A stretch of 64,000 nucleotides of DNA from Yarrowia lipolytica (lineage: Eukaryota > Ascomycota > Dipodascomycetes > Dipodascales), in NCBI RefSeq assembly GCF_001761485.1, contig NC_090775.1:620001-684000 (forward strand), given 5' to 3'. Shown here one piece after another: positions 43,591 through 55,027 of this stretch. A program made the position numbers and the translations under genes. Position 1 is the stretch's first letter. Each line of letters begins with the position of its first letter. Below the pieces are notes generated by a model. It searched no databases and had not been told where the DNA came from. It saw only the letters and a program-made list of their open reading frames with translations.

Positions 43591-44721
43591 AGTAAACATG
43601 GTGTGTTGGATCGATTGGGACTGTCGAGTACTCGACGAGGAAGCGGATTAGCGGGGGGTATTTCGACCATGTGTTGAACACTTGACCTTATGCTACCTTT
43701 GCAAAAATCAACCGTCAATCGGTCGCTCGCTTTAGATCCATTTTACATCTCTACAATTCACCTCTCATTTCTCCACATTGTCGAAACATTAATTGATTTA
43801 AAGACGCTCAAAGTGACAATTTATTTGAGCCGTTTTGGCGTCTTCCGCGGCAGTCTCTCTCTCTCTTCTTGCAGAAGGCCAAGACAGGAGGAAGTCAAGT
43901 TGGCGAATATAGGCGAAAAGGGAAGATAAATATACATGGTTCGAAAGCCCGAGACGAGGAGAGCCCAACAGTGGTCTCAATTTCTCCGCGGTATTTCTAG
44001 AAAAAGAGATATTTTAACATAGTCCTTACTCCAAAGACATGTTTAGAAAAATGCCTTGAATTACGCTGAAACGGAATCACGTGATGCCCCCACATATTCG
44101 CTTGTATTTTACCCCAGTCGTCAAAACGAATGGGAGTTTCTTCACCTGGGCTGATAGGATTGCTGGAGAACATTGAGACATTCAAAAGTCTGACTGAACC
44201 GAATGCCTCAGACCACAGAGCTACGTTTGGGAGCCCAGTTGCCACGTTTGTAGTACCAGAAGATACCTGGTATCTGAGACAATCGAAGAACTGTCAATGT
44301 ATTTTTTCAGAATTTGTGACGGGTCTCGAAGCATTTACATTATACACAATTGTGACTAGATTACGTCAACGTTGAATGGATAAAAAGCACAGATCATAAA
44401 CATATTGTATTGTAGAAATTGCAGTGGAGAATCGGGTCCTTGGTGAATTGACTCTACCTGTTTCATTTCGATCGGATCAAAACTGAACCAGTTGGATTGG
44501 AATATGACTTCGAGTAGAATTGAGACAAGGACCTCATATGACGATGTTTGTAAATTTATTTCCGTTAGGAAACCGTTTCAGTGGCAATCATGAAACCGGC
44601 TGGTCTCATCGATATGAAGCAGCAATATGGTTTCACCCTGATGCGAATGATTCCTTGTAGCTCCTACTTCTGATCCGACTACTTGTAGGCATCTGGATGT
44701 GCGTTTTTCGTCTTTGCGAAG

Positions 44722-44760
44722 CGTATTCGGTAGTCGTATTCGGTAGTCGTATTCGGTAGT
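44722..44760. repeat. 13-nt tandem repeat, three exact copies
   Basis: Unit CGTATTCGGTAGT, three perfect copies. Confidence 0.95.
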
Positions 44761-45238
44761 GTACATTGGGGCGTTGCCAGGTCCAGCCAGGGACCCAGTA
44801 CAGCGGAGTTGTGATGACTAATTACTTAGTAATCCGCAGAAAACTAAACAGCTACTCCTGGGCTTTTGTATGTAAAAAACCGACTACTTCTGGATCTTTT
44901 CAAACTGCTGCTTTTTCAAGTATCTCGTTAGAAAATCATGAATTCTCAATATTGGTCAGATTTCAATAAAAGCAGCACCAATCGAAAGCTGGAGCCTCGC
45001 AAGTTTCAATGACACACTCCATATCCTCATACAAGTAGCATTATCCCGAATTGTCAATTTAGGTAGTCCAAAGTCCATCCAAACCACTCCACGTTGGTGA
45101 TGATTTAATGGGACAAAGAGATCACGACAACCGGCCATGCTGTTGTGGTTACCAATCTATATCCATACTAAGCAATACAATTACAAATACATACATCTCC
45201 GTCTTTGGGTTAGGGTGGTTGTGGGTATGTCGAGCAGG

Positions 45239-45359
45239 CTGTCAATTCCAAGTCGTGTCGAGACGAAAATGCGACGAGGACCGTCCCGACAAGATCACTC
45301 TCGTCAAGACTCTTCCGGACAAGCCTTCTGGACAAGCCCCTAAGGAAATGCCCGTCTAG
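45239..45359 (+). pseudogene. Possible terminal exon or gene remnant
   Basis: A plus-strand frame reading CQFQVVSRRKCDEDRPDKIT then LVKTLPDKPSGQAPKEMPV and a TAG that shares bases with the RSC8 stop. From about codon 12 the codons (GAC AAG ATC ACT CTC GTC AAG) look like those of well-expressed genes in this window, unlike the upstream part of the frame. No acceptor of the local type lies just before it and no family is recognised. It could be a last exon, a decayed duplicate, or chance. Confidence 0.25.
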
Positions 45360-47074
45360 GCACTCCAGAACTTGAACAACTCAGGTCCTCCCAATGACAC
45401 CGGCTTCTTCTCTCGCACCTCGCCCTCATCGCGCTCCTCAACGACGCTCACCTTGGGGTTGCGAGCGGCGATTCGAGCCGCCTCTGCTGCCACCGCCACC
45501 GCCTCGTCGCCCCCAAGCTGGGTCGCCTCCTTGAGCTTGGCCAACACACTGTCGGCCTGCTTCTTCAACGACAAACGGTCCAGGTACAGCTGCTGCCGCA
45601 TCTTTTCAATCTCTTGGCGCTCCAGCCGCACCGTTTCCTCCAGCTGGTCGAACCGGGACATTTTCAGCTCGATTTTGGCTATCTGGGTTTCGGCCAGCGA
45701 CGAAACGAGCGTGGAGGCGTCGGAGACGGCCTGGCCAGCTAGCTCCTCCGCCCGCTTGCTCATTAGCTCTCCGTCTCCTTCCTTGAGAACCTTTTTGATG
45801 GCGGATGCCAGCACCGTGGACTTGTTGGAGTCGGAATGGGCCCGCTTGACGCCCTTTTCTCGCTTCACCAGGTATGCGTCTTCAATGGGCATCTGGATGA
45901 ACTTGATGACGCAGGCGTCACGCTGACGGGTGCCGACATGGTCGCTTATGCTGTCCCAGTCGTCCTCAAACATCTCCACGCCTTCCAGAAGCAAGAGGGT
46001 TTCCTCGTCGGTCCAGGGGCCCTGGGCCGTCGAGTTTTTGATGCGCACAAAGTCAGACGCCTGCTGGGTGGCCGGGAACAGGCCCTGTTCGAACGCGAGT
46101 TGCGCCACCGCCTGCTTGGACCGCAGGTTGTGGTACCGCACCACCGATACGTCACCGCCGGTGGTCTGGCAGTGGTACGCCTTGGACGCGAGCACGTTCT
46201 GCGACTTTGTATTTTCGTCCTGCAGCGACGCGGCGTCGGCGGCCGACGAGTAGATGTTTCGTCGAATCTCCATGTTGATTGAGGGGGGAGTGGAGTCGTC
46301 AAGCTCAGTCGAGGTCGCAACGTAGGTGGAGTCGCCGTCGGTTCCCTTTTCGGGGTCCTCCTGGCCCTCGGAGAGCAGGCTCTTTGCCGGAGGTTCAAAA
46401 GGCTGGAGTCCCCGGGGGCCATCGACCATCACCTTAAAGTGGCCCGTAAACTGGGGGCCCATCAGAGACGGCCGGGTGTCGGGGTCCACCTGGTAGTTGA
46501 TCAGGCCCCACTGTTCCAGAAACGAGTGGACCCGCAGCAGGGTGCCGACGTCGCCGGCGAGGTTGCGTCGGCAGGCGGTGAAGGTCAGGTATTCGACGGG
46601 GTTCAGACGGAACGTGTCGACCATGAAATTGCGGTACTGCGTGTAGATGGCCGGCGACTTTGTGCGCGACACGCCCGAGAAAAACTCCGGCAGCGACTTG
46701 CGTTCAATGTCGTGGATGCCGTTGCGGTCGAACCACGTGGCAAACGACGGAATCACCACCCGTTGTGTTTGTTCCGCCAGATACGCCCGAGCCTTTTCCT
46801 CGAGCTTCGCCTCTTCGGCCGAAATCGCATCTCCCGCGTCGTCCCCGCCGCCCTCCACGGACTCCTCCTTGTCGCTGGGCTTTGTGTCGTCTTTCTTGTC
46901 GGACTTGGTCGCTGTTTGAGCCGTGTCGTTGTGCGCGCCTCCAACCTCACTGCTGTCGGGCTTCAGATCGGCGTCGTTGGCCTCAATCTTGGCGGTCTGG
47001 GCGCCAATCGACCCATCGCCGTTCACGTCGGTCATGGCCGCGTCCGCTCCGGCTTCTACGCTCTTGTCGCTCAT
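45356..47074 (-). CDS. RSC8: RSC8/SWI3-type SWIRM-SANT chromatin remodeller subunit
   Basis: Core scaffold subunit of an RSC or SWI/SNF remodelling complex in the nucleus, normally a dimer. 572 residues, intronless. Order: acidic, disordered N-terminus (1-100); SWIRM domain (about 105-195) with VVIPSFATWFDRNGIHDIE, LPEFFSG and TACRRNLAGDVGTLLRVHSF; a ZZ-less linker; SANT domain with GPWTDEETLLLLEGVEMFED and VGTRQRDACVIKFIQMPIED; then a C-terminal coiled coil (RFDQLEETVRLERQEIEKMR). The length is near yeast Rsc8 (557) and well below Swi3 (825). Many non-Saccharomyces fungi use a single protein for both complexes, so the symbol is the best guess. The start has an AAAATG context with no in-frame ATG upstream. 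A Reb1-type site TTACCCGG lies at 47149-47156, 75 nt upstream. Confidence 0.9.
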   Translation of the reverse strand: MSDKSVEAGADAAMTDVNGDGSIGAQTAKIEANDADLKPDSSEVGGAHNDTAQTATKSDKKDDTKPSDKEESVEGGGDDAGDAISAEEAKLEEKARAYLAEQTQRVVIPSFATWFDRNGIHDIERKSLPEFFSGVSRTKSPAIYTQYRNFMVDTFRLNPVEYLTFTACRRNLAGDVGTLLRVHSFLEQWGLINYQVDPDTRPSLMGPQFTGHFKVMVDGPRGLQPFEPPAKSLLSEGQEDPEKGTDGDSTYVATSTELDDSTPPSINMEIRRNIYSSAADAASLQDENTKSQNVLASKAYHCQTTGGDVSVVRYHNLRSKQAVAQLAFEQGLFPATQQASDFVRIKNSTAQGPWTDEETLLLLEGVEMFEDDWDSISDHVGTRQRDACVIKFIQMPIEDAYLVKREKGVKRAHSDSNKSTVLASAIKKVLKEGDGELMSKRAEELAGQAVSDASTLVSSLAETQIAKIELKMSRFDQLEETVRLERQEIEKMRQQLYLDRLSLKKQADSVLAKLKEATQLGGDEAVAVAAEAARIAARNPKVSVVEERDEGEVREKKPVSLGGPELFKFWSA

Positions 47075-47187
47075 TTTGTACTGTGCTGGAAACGTGCTGT
47101 AGGTGATATCACCAATCTACGGTGTGGGAGGAAGGTGTCAACTAGGTTTTACCCGGGAGTGAAGGGTGAGATGTGGGTGAGGTTGTG

Positions 47188-47198
47188 GGTTCGATTCC
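47188..47198 (+). promoter_or_regulatory. Isolated Pol III B box
   Basis: GGTTCGATTCC, an exact B-box match, without a cloverleaf around it. It could be a TFIIIC-only site or chance. Confidence 0.3.
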
Positions 47199-49770
47199 GG
47201 GATAAATCATTGTGATTTATTGACGATAAGATCACGTGAGAGTACGTAATGGAGTCAGATTATGACTATAGCCACTTGCTTGGACCTTTCGATGAACGGT
47301 TTCAGTCACTCAATTGAGCGATACAAGGAGCGATCCAAGCTGCAGTGTTTTTTCCTCTTTTTCTTCCGAATCGACTAGAGAGCACTGGCGTGACCATGAT
47401 TGACGTGAGGGTATGTGTCTTCAGGCAGATATGTCCCTTCTGATGTCCCTAATGCAACTTCTCGGGCGACGTTCTCCATACTACTCACTCTGATTGAAGA
47501 ATGCATTGATTAATACTGTACTATGAATCATCCGTCTACCAGCGACAGGCAAGCGTTATGGAGCTGGCTAAGAAAACTCGGGCTCAGGAGAGCCGGCAGA
47601 AGGAAGGGAAGGGGTTGTTTCCAGAGCAGGTCCGTCAACGAGGAGACTCGGTCAAAAAGGCGACGATTTGCTGGTCTGGAAATAGCCCCTTGAAGAGAGA
47701 ATGGGTTGCTGCTAGCAGGGTGATTGTTGAAAAGACTGTGTGAAACCGCATCATGAGGGTGGAAATGAGACTCTGGCGCCTCGTGCATGTCTGAGGCCGT
47801 CTAAAACCGTCTAAAACCGTCTCTTTGGAAACGTCACTCGGTCTATTCAAGCATGAGAGTACTTAGAGCAACTGAATACAGCACAGTATAGACACGGTCC
47901 CTATGGGTTGGAAACCATCAACTTGTCCTCCTCAAATGATCGGTGTAACTTCCGCACAGAGCTAACACAGCTGCGTGGGCAACCGAGTTAGTTACAAGCC
48001 AGTTTTGAGCCAGTTTTGAGCCAAATGTATGCTTGTCGCTCATCTTCGCACCGAGATCCACGTCCGAAGACGATATCTTGCCAGGAGACCGAGAGTGCTT
48101 GGGCCTCAGAGTGATGAAAGGTGTCTTGTAAGCATGTATAGCTCTCGACGCAAGTTGCTCTCGACAAGAAGACATCTATGGCCAGTAATCCAGAGCGAGT
48201 GTATCACCCAATGGTAGTCTGATAGAATGGCTGGAAGAGGTTGAAACCGCGTCAACCGAAGAAGAAAGATATGTTTCGTTGATGAACAGCAAGAATACGA
48301 ATGGACAACAGAGTCCACCTGCATGTATTTGAGCACTTGTTCGTTTCGTTTGCAGAATAGAGCCACAATGCCTGGTGATGAAGCTGATACGAATGTACCA
48401 TGGCATCCACACACAGGCATGGACCACGTATTATCCAGTCATGTCCTCAGTTCTTCAGCTGGTCGAACCAATGAGAACAGTGGATTGAGACTTGCGACCA
48501 ATGACCTGAAAACCAGTGATTAACCATGACCTGACCCGACTTGGGCACTGCCTGCAAAGCGACACAAGATGGATATCGTGAACCGGATACAGGTTGTGCT
48601 GAATGGCACTCAACATTCTGTACAAACACTCGACTGTTGCTGGTCTCATCCATCCAACTTGACCTTTCCATAGTCTTGTCAAACCTGAGGTCCCTCAGAC
48701 AGAACGCCGAAAACGAGATCACGAAAGGAAACACGCAAAATGGGTTCAGGATGGCCACTTGCAACTAAAAACGTTTCAGAATCGAAATCGGAAGAAAATC
48801 GGGGTAATAGGAGAAAAAAGTCACACCAGCTCAACCCAGCTCAACGACACCGGTTCATCTACACATGACGAACGATATCACGTGACCCAAACTCTCCCCA
48901 GACCTTCAACACAAAGGAATAAGAACCTATGTACGATTGAAGATTTCGAGTTCGGAGATCGAGTTTGGACGTGTGCCCCCTTTGGTATCCCTCTCAACCA
49001 CGTCATAACCTGAACCGAACCTTTTCATTTCCATGGTGGGTGAATGGCTGGTTACTGTACCAATAGAGATACCGAATCCTGAACCCCGCATCGAGCCGAT
49101 CGCCAGCCATATGTTCTGATCACGTGACTAGCCATTTCTGGCCGAGTCGGGATTTCCGCGGGTCAGGTTGGGGGGTTAATGTGGTTCGGCCGGGTAACTC
49201 ATCCAATTTCGTCCACGTGATATGGTTGGATTGAGAAACTTTATTTTCCGTCACGTGAGCTGAGAGGAGGGATCAGCCGGCTTCCCGTGTGAAGTCCGAG
49301 GAGCGTGGTTGGAAAATGTGAGCAGATCAGCAGCGGGTTTCTTCTCCTTGTTTTCAATAGAGTATCTTTTGGCGCGTTGATTAGGTGGGTTCGAACGCGT
49401 CGCGGTTTGGGGGTGGTAATTAGCTGGAGAGATGAATGGGGGCAAAAAAAAAAAAAAAAAGAAAAACGAAAGAAAAGAAAGTAAAACGGGGAATCGACGG
49501 GTATTTATATTTGATAGGAGATCGGGTTGGGGGTTAAAATATATCGATCAAATGACCCTCCCAAAAAAAAGAAAAAAAAAAGGTAGATAATTAGTTTGTG
49601 TAAAGAGCATTTATGGTGTCTTTTTCCATGCCTTTTTTTATGCCTTTTAATACTACTTTTAATACAGTTTTAATACAGTTTTAATACCACTTTAATACCA
49701 CTTAATCCCACTTTAATACGTGGTTGGCGTTTTTCGCTCAATGCGGCAAGTGACACAAACACAGACCCAC

Positions 49771-49780
49771 AATATATATA
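49771..49780 (+). promoter_or_regulatory. TATA element of IRC5
   Basis: AATATATATA about 280 nt before the exon 1 donor. There is no ATG between this element and the donor, so the first AUG of the spliced message is the one made by splicing. Confidence 0.5.
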
Positions 49781-50057
49781 CGTCTGGATCCGCCCGATTC
49801 CGGGTTGTGTTGGTTGTCGTTTGTTCTGGCAGTCTTCATATCAACATCTTGGCACTGTAGCCACACGTGGAAACTTTACCTTGTCACAGAGTTGAGATTT
49901 TCGTGTTACACCACACGATAGAGCACCGAGCACCGGTCGTCAGCTTCTTGCGCAGTCAGCATTTGCGGTATAACGACATCTCCAGCATCGTCTGCGCCGT
50001 CGGCATCTTAGACAGTACGGAAAAAGGAAAAAAGGCGACAGTGAACGATTTGATAAC

Positions 50058-53000
50058 AGTGAGTAGGGGGATAAGAGATTGAGGAGGTTGATGATGACAC
50101 AGTGACAGTGATGACAGTGGCGACAGCAGTACCGACAGCAGTACCGACAGCGGCGACGGACGACGACTCTCTGATCGACATTCCTCCAAAGGGGGCGATC
50201 GTCGGACGCGGTTTCAAACAGGGTCTTGAAACTGACTGTTTGAACGGCCCTGGCCGCAGCAGAACAGTTCAGTAACTGGTTCGAAACTCGAGCTGCTTCT
50301 GGACAACTTCAGAGGACCATTGTACTGGTGTGTGCTGCTTTTGTACTGTTGTCGTACGGTCGATGGAATGACTTTTTGAGACTGGGCTGAAACTATTGCA
50401 GACGACCTTGCCGCTTAGCGAGACCGATTATAGTCTCCGCAATGAGCATAGCCAAGGCCTTTCCGGCTCTACTGTCAAAAACAATTTCTTCCTTGAGGAT
50501 CAAGGCCAAGTTCATTCCTGAAAACTACTCAGTAGCAACTGTGCCCAGACAGTGGTGGAATTCTGGTGCCGATCTGAGTATTGGACTATGACTGACTGGT
50601 GTCTGACTAGTTTAACTACTGCCGACGGACTTTGCAGCGACTAGATTGGTCTAGGTTTGGTCAGGAGATCATCTGCTCCTCGACTCATCCCCATAATGAG
50701 ATGACTAGACATACTGCCCATAACCGACGTCTGGGTGGCTCGTGGAGTTCTTCAGCGACACAAGTGACTAGAGAACCAGTTGATCGTAGTCACAGTCCAC
50801 AGCTGTCTTACCAAGTCCCTGACGAGTCCCTGACAGAGTTTACAGGCTGTTGCTTGTCCACCTGTTCCACCTTGATGGGTCATGAGGACCTTGACCTTTA
50901 TATCCGACCGATTCAGGACAGCAACTTCATGTACGGCATTCACATGTTGCTACGTTCGACCTTCGGCCTCACTTCAGTACAGCACTAACCCAGTGGACAT
51001 TTCCTCGCTCTCCGAGTCCGACCGGTTCAACCGAATCTCGCATCTCCTGGAACAGTCTAAAGTCTACTCTTCGGTCCTCCAAGACCGGCTGCAGAAAGAG
51101 CGCGAAGCCCGGGAGCTCGCCCGACAAGAGGAGGAAAAGGCACAAGAAGCGTCACGAGACCGCAAAGATCGCCGCGAGGCGCGTGAGCGCGAGAAGCAAA
51201 AGAATCTCGAAAAGCTCGAGGAGAAAAAGAATGCCACCAGGGGCAAGACGCGAGCCAGCCGGCGCAAGGCGGTTCTGTCCAAAACTGAGGTTCAGGAAAT
51301 GGACAAGTCCAAGAAATCCAAAAACTTCAAGAAAATCGGCCAGCCGCGAATCATCACCGGCGCGTCCATGTACGACTACCAGATCCATGGAATCGAGTGG
51401 ATGGCGTCGTTGTACGAGAACGGGCTCAATGGCATTCTGGCCGACGAAATGGGATTGGGCAAGACCCTTCAGACCATTGCATTCCTTTCTTTCTTGATAG
51501 AGAAGCAGGTTGGCGGGCCCTATCTGGTCGTGGTTCCTCTGAGCACGCTCAACAACTGGGAAAATGAGTTTCGTAAGTTTGCACCGAGTATTCCCGTTGT
51601 CAAGTTTTATGGCGACAAAAAGGAGCGGGCGGCACTTTGGAAGGGTGTGCGAGTGGACTATGAGATGAGGGGTCTGAAAAAAAGGGGTGGGAAAGACGGC
51701 GAGTTTGTGGAGACCTTCCCGGTAGTCATCACCACTTACGAGACGGTTGTGATGGAGACCCGACGTCTGCAGATGATGACGTGGAAGTATCTCATTGTGG
51801 ACGAGGGCCATCGCATCAAGAACGTCAACAGTTTGCTTCTGAAGAAACTGAAGCTTCTGGATACGTCGAATCGTCTGCTTTTGACCGGCACTCCTCTGCA
51901 GAACAATTTGACGGAGCTTTGGTCTCTTCTCAACTTTCTGCTTCCCGACGTGTTTTCCGACCTCAGTATGTTCCAATCGTGGTTTGACGAGAAAGAAAAC
52001 GGGTCTGGCGACGGGTTTGGCGGCGAGAATCGATCGGCGGAGTTGGTGGAGACTCTTCATTCGATTCTGAAGCCGTTTTTGCTGCGACGGCTCAAGTCGG
52101 AAGTCTATTCGAATCTGCCCGACAAACGCGAGTACTTGATTTACATCCAGATGGCTCCTCTTCAGGAGGCTCTGGAGCACCGCCTGCGACGTCATGCACG
52201 GACAATCAACACCAAGGCCCAGAAAAAAGACCGGGTCACTCCCGAGATCGTTCCCGAGCCTCTTGGCAAGCGGGTCCGAAAGCAAATCGTGCGGGAAGAC
52301 GTGGTTGACACTTTTGACGCTGATTTGGGGTCCGACGATGATGGATACGACTCGAACGAGAGTGTCGATCGAGACCTGAAGCGCCAGAAGAAGGAGGACT
52401 ATGAAGAAGAAGAGGATTATGAGGACGGAAGTGACGGAGAAGAGGAGGAGGAAGAGGAGGACGATGAAGAGGGGGGTTCTGAGGTCGAAGATGAGGGCAT
52501 CAGAAAAAAGAAGAAGAAGCACGTGAATTCAACTACCTCGTCTTCGTTGCTTCCTCCGGCCGACAAAGCGGCGCCCCTAACCCAACTCCAAAAAGACATT
52601 ATCGAGGGGCGGGTCAAATGGGTTGATAACAAGTGGGTCCCCAAGACGGAGGAGGAACTGGCCAAGATGGAGGCCGATAGAGCGCTGGCCGAGAATTTGA
52701 TGAACGAGCACACCATGAGCGAAACGGCCCAAATGGCTGATCACGTGCCCAAAGACATCCTGGACGTGATTAACGATACGAAAAACGCCTCTACTACCAT
52801 CCCCTCCCTGCAACCCATGCACCCGGACGCGCCCAGGCACGCCATCAAGTCTGATCCTCACCAAATGCCGCCGAAAAACTACTACTCGGCTCCAGATGGC
52901 AACTGGTACCCGCTGTACCTTCATCCGTTGTTCCCAAAAAGGAAACAGACGGTGACAGGGATGACCAATCACGTGATTGGCAGTGACGGGTTTGGGAAAC

Positions 53001-55027
53001 CGCTCAAGGAGTCACATCAAAAGTCTCGTGAGCAAAAGTCTCGTGAGCAAAAGTCTCGTGAGCAAAAGTCTCGTGAGCAAAAGTCTCGTGAGCAGTCGCC
53101 GTCGCAGAAGTTAGGCTCTTGCGTCAGCACTGCCGCCAAAGTCGAGTCCCGTGACCTCACCTCTTCCTTCTCGGTGAAAAAGGAGTTGGATCCTGTTGAT
53201 CAGTACATGCTTCGGTTACAACTGCTCAAAGAGAAGCGCGAGAAAGAGGAGGCTGAGGCGGCAGCTGAGCGGGCGAAAATGGATCCTGTGGATGCCTATG
53301 TCGACAAACTGAGGCAATTGCAGCGTTTGTCGCCTGAGGACGAGGAGGAGACGGATGTGGAGACGAAGATGGAAGAGGAATTGAGACGGTTGAGAGAAGA
53401 GACTCTCAATTCACTAGATTCGGTGGAAGCAGAGACAGAGACCGAGTCCCGTGAAATGAGGGAGTTGAGGGCGGAGTTGTTGGGTTTGAAGAAGCAAGAG
53501 GATGTCAAAAGTGAGTCTGAGACTGTCAAGAAGGGGTCTTTCGGGGAGGACAAGGACTCGATGAAGAAGGAGCAAGTATCTATTTCGTCTTTTGTGAAGA
53601 GTGAATCGGAGGGTGTTACCTCCAAAAATGATTCTGAGTCTTCTGGTGTTTCTGAGCCTTCCGCGGTCACTGTCACATCTGGAATGGCTTTTGAGCCGAT
53701 TTACAGTGCTTCCCAGTCTTCTGAAGTGACTCATAATGCCCCTGAAACGGTTCAGTCGCCTTCTATGGTCTCTGACACGACGCTGAACCCTTCTACGCTC
53801 TCTGACACGGCTCTGAACCCTTCTATCGTCTCTGACACGGCTCCAAAACCTTCCACGAGCCCTTCTGTGACGCCAACAGCCCCTAAAACGGTTGTGAAGC
53901 CTTCTACGACCTCTCAACTCTCTGCTGTCCCTCTCACGACGATCTCAGACTCGGACTCTGACGAGTTTGCCTCTGCCAACGAGGACTTGCAAGAATCCAA
54001 CGGAAAGGTTCCACCAGAAGATCTGGACGAAGAAGTTAGTGAGAAACTCAAGGAGGAGGTCAAGAGCGAGCAGAAGGTGGTGGATTCGGTTGATGAGAAA
54101 GCCGCCGAGGTGGTGCAGGAGCTGTCGACTTCGGTCATGCCTTCACGCGACCTCACTCCCGAGGAGCTGGCTCCGGATATTACGGAGTTCTTGTCTACGA
54201 TTGCGTTTGACAAAATCTCCACTTCACAGACCCTGGCTAATCTCCGAAAAGTGGCCAATTCGCCATACCTCGTCAAGTTCCCCTGGGGCGAGGAAGAACC
54301 TGTTGACGAGCGAATCATTTCTGATTCAGGCAAGATGAGGGTGTTCGATCAGCTGGCGATGGAGCTGGTGAGCAGAAAGCACAAAATGCTAGTGTTTTCG
54401 CAGTTCTCCGGCACCCTGGATCTGCTCACCGAATGGTGCGAGTTCCGTCACTTGCCTTACTGCATGTTGATCGGATCCATGGGTTTGGAGGAGCGTCAGG
54501 AGATGATTGATGCGTTCAACGAGGAAAGTGGCCCGTCCATTTTCTTGATCACTACACGCGCAGGCGGCACCGGCATCAATTTGACCGCTGCGGACTCGGT
54601 GGTCATTTTTGACAGTGATTGGAACCCCCAACAAGACAAGCAGGCGATCGATCGGAGCCATCGAATTGGCCAGAAGAAGCCTTGTGTCATTTACCGGCTC
54701 ATCTCAACCAACACCATGGAAGAAATGCTGGTTAGAGTGGCTAGTGATAAAAAGAGACTGGATGAGATGGTCATTCAGGCCGGAGATTACTCCGGCTTCT
54801 CCAAGGACGCCAACAAAACCGTGGATATCGACAAGACGTTTCTGCGAGAGATTATGACCGGTAAGAGTGATTATGAAGCGCATGAGGGCATCGAGAAGAT
54901 TGATGACGAGCTGATGGAAACCCTGTTGGATCGAAGTGACGAGAGTTACAAGAGACACAGAGATAAGACGGTGGAGCTACCTAAGAGTATCGAGGTGATT
55001 ATTGGCTCGCGAGATGAGCATACGTGA
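50058..55027 (+). CDS. IRC5: SNF2-family ATPase, IRC5/LSH (HELLS) type
   Basis: Nuclear DNA-translocating ATPase. The start codon is split: the A is the last base of exon 1 (50058) and TG opens exon 2 (50994). The 935-nt intron runs GTGAGT to CACTAACCCAG. The protein has 1344 residues, starting MDISSLSESDRFNR. Order: basic coiled coil (about 25-110); QPRIITGASMYDYQIHGIEW; motif I LADEMGLGKT (about 150-160); motif II DEGH (about 269); LLTGTPLQNNLTELWSLLNF. A linker of over 600 residues (about 400-1060), acidic then Ser/Thr-rich, follows, with five tandem KSREQ. The second lobe is at about 1110-1225 with TRAGGTGINLTAADSVVIFD and RSHRIGQKKP. The C-terminal VIQAGDYSGF and LLDRSDESYKRHRDK match Irc5/LSH proteins. 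Yeast Irc5 is 853 residues, so the inter-lobe insert is large. A longer unspliced frame starting at 50882 would read through the branch point and is less likely. Confidence 0.9.
53021..53095 (+). repeat. IRC5: 15-nt coding repeat (KSREQ x5) in IRC5
   Basis: Five almost perfect copies of AAGTCTCGTGAGCAA within the inter-lobe linker. Near-identity at the DNA level, including third positions, implies a recent, probably length-variable repeat. Confidence 0.95.

Larger units (their letters stand above)
42801..45355. other. YKE4-RSC8 intergenic region
   Basis: Holds the YKE4 promoter side with CACGTG boxes at 43246, 43270, 43310, 43436, 43475 and 43585, a 13-nt tandem repeat at 44722-44760 and a GGGTTAGGG near 45208. 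At its right end a plus-strand tract of about 29 codons with strong coding-type bias ends in TAG at 45357-45359, overlapping the RSC8 stop. No complete gene is recognised. Confidence 0.5.
47075..50057. other. RSC8-IRC5 divergent intergenic region
   Basis: No gene supported. Contents: the RSC8 promoter with TTACCCGG at 47149-47156; an isolated tRNA-type B box at 47188-47198; a second Reb1-type site (CCGGGTAA) at 49190-49197; A-rich runs at 49445-49460 and 49563-49580; TTTAATAC(C/A)-type repeats at about 49645-49715; and the IRC5 TATA box and leader. A GCTAACACAG near 47961-47970 resembles an acceptor, but no donor of the local type precedes it. Confidence 0.5.

Noticed and set aside
50882-50993. 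Alternative unspliced start of IRC5
   Set aside because: The extra residues read through CACTAACCCAG and have no family similarity; the spliced ATG explains both signals.
51152-52522. 456-codon minus-strand frame opposite IRC5
   Set aside because: Antisense shadow of a conserved ATPase domain; Leu/Phe/Val-rich low-complexity start and no family match.
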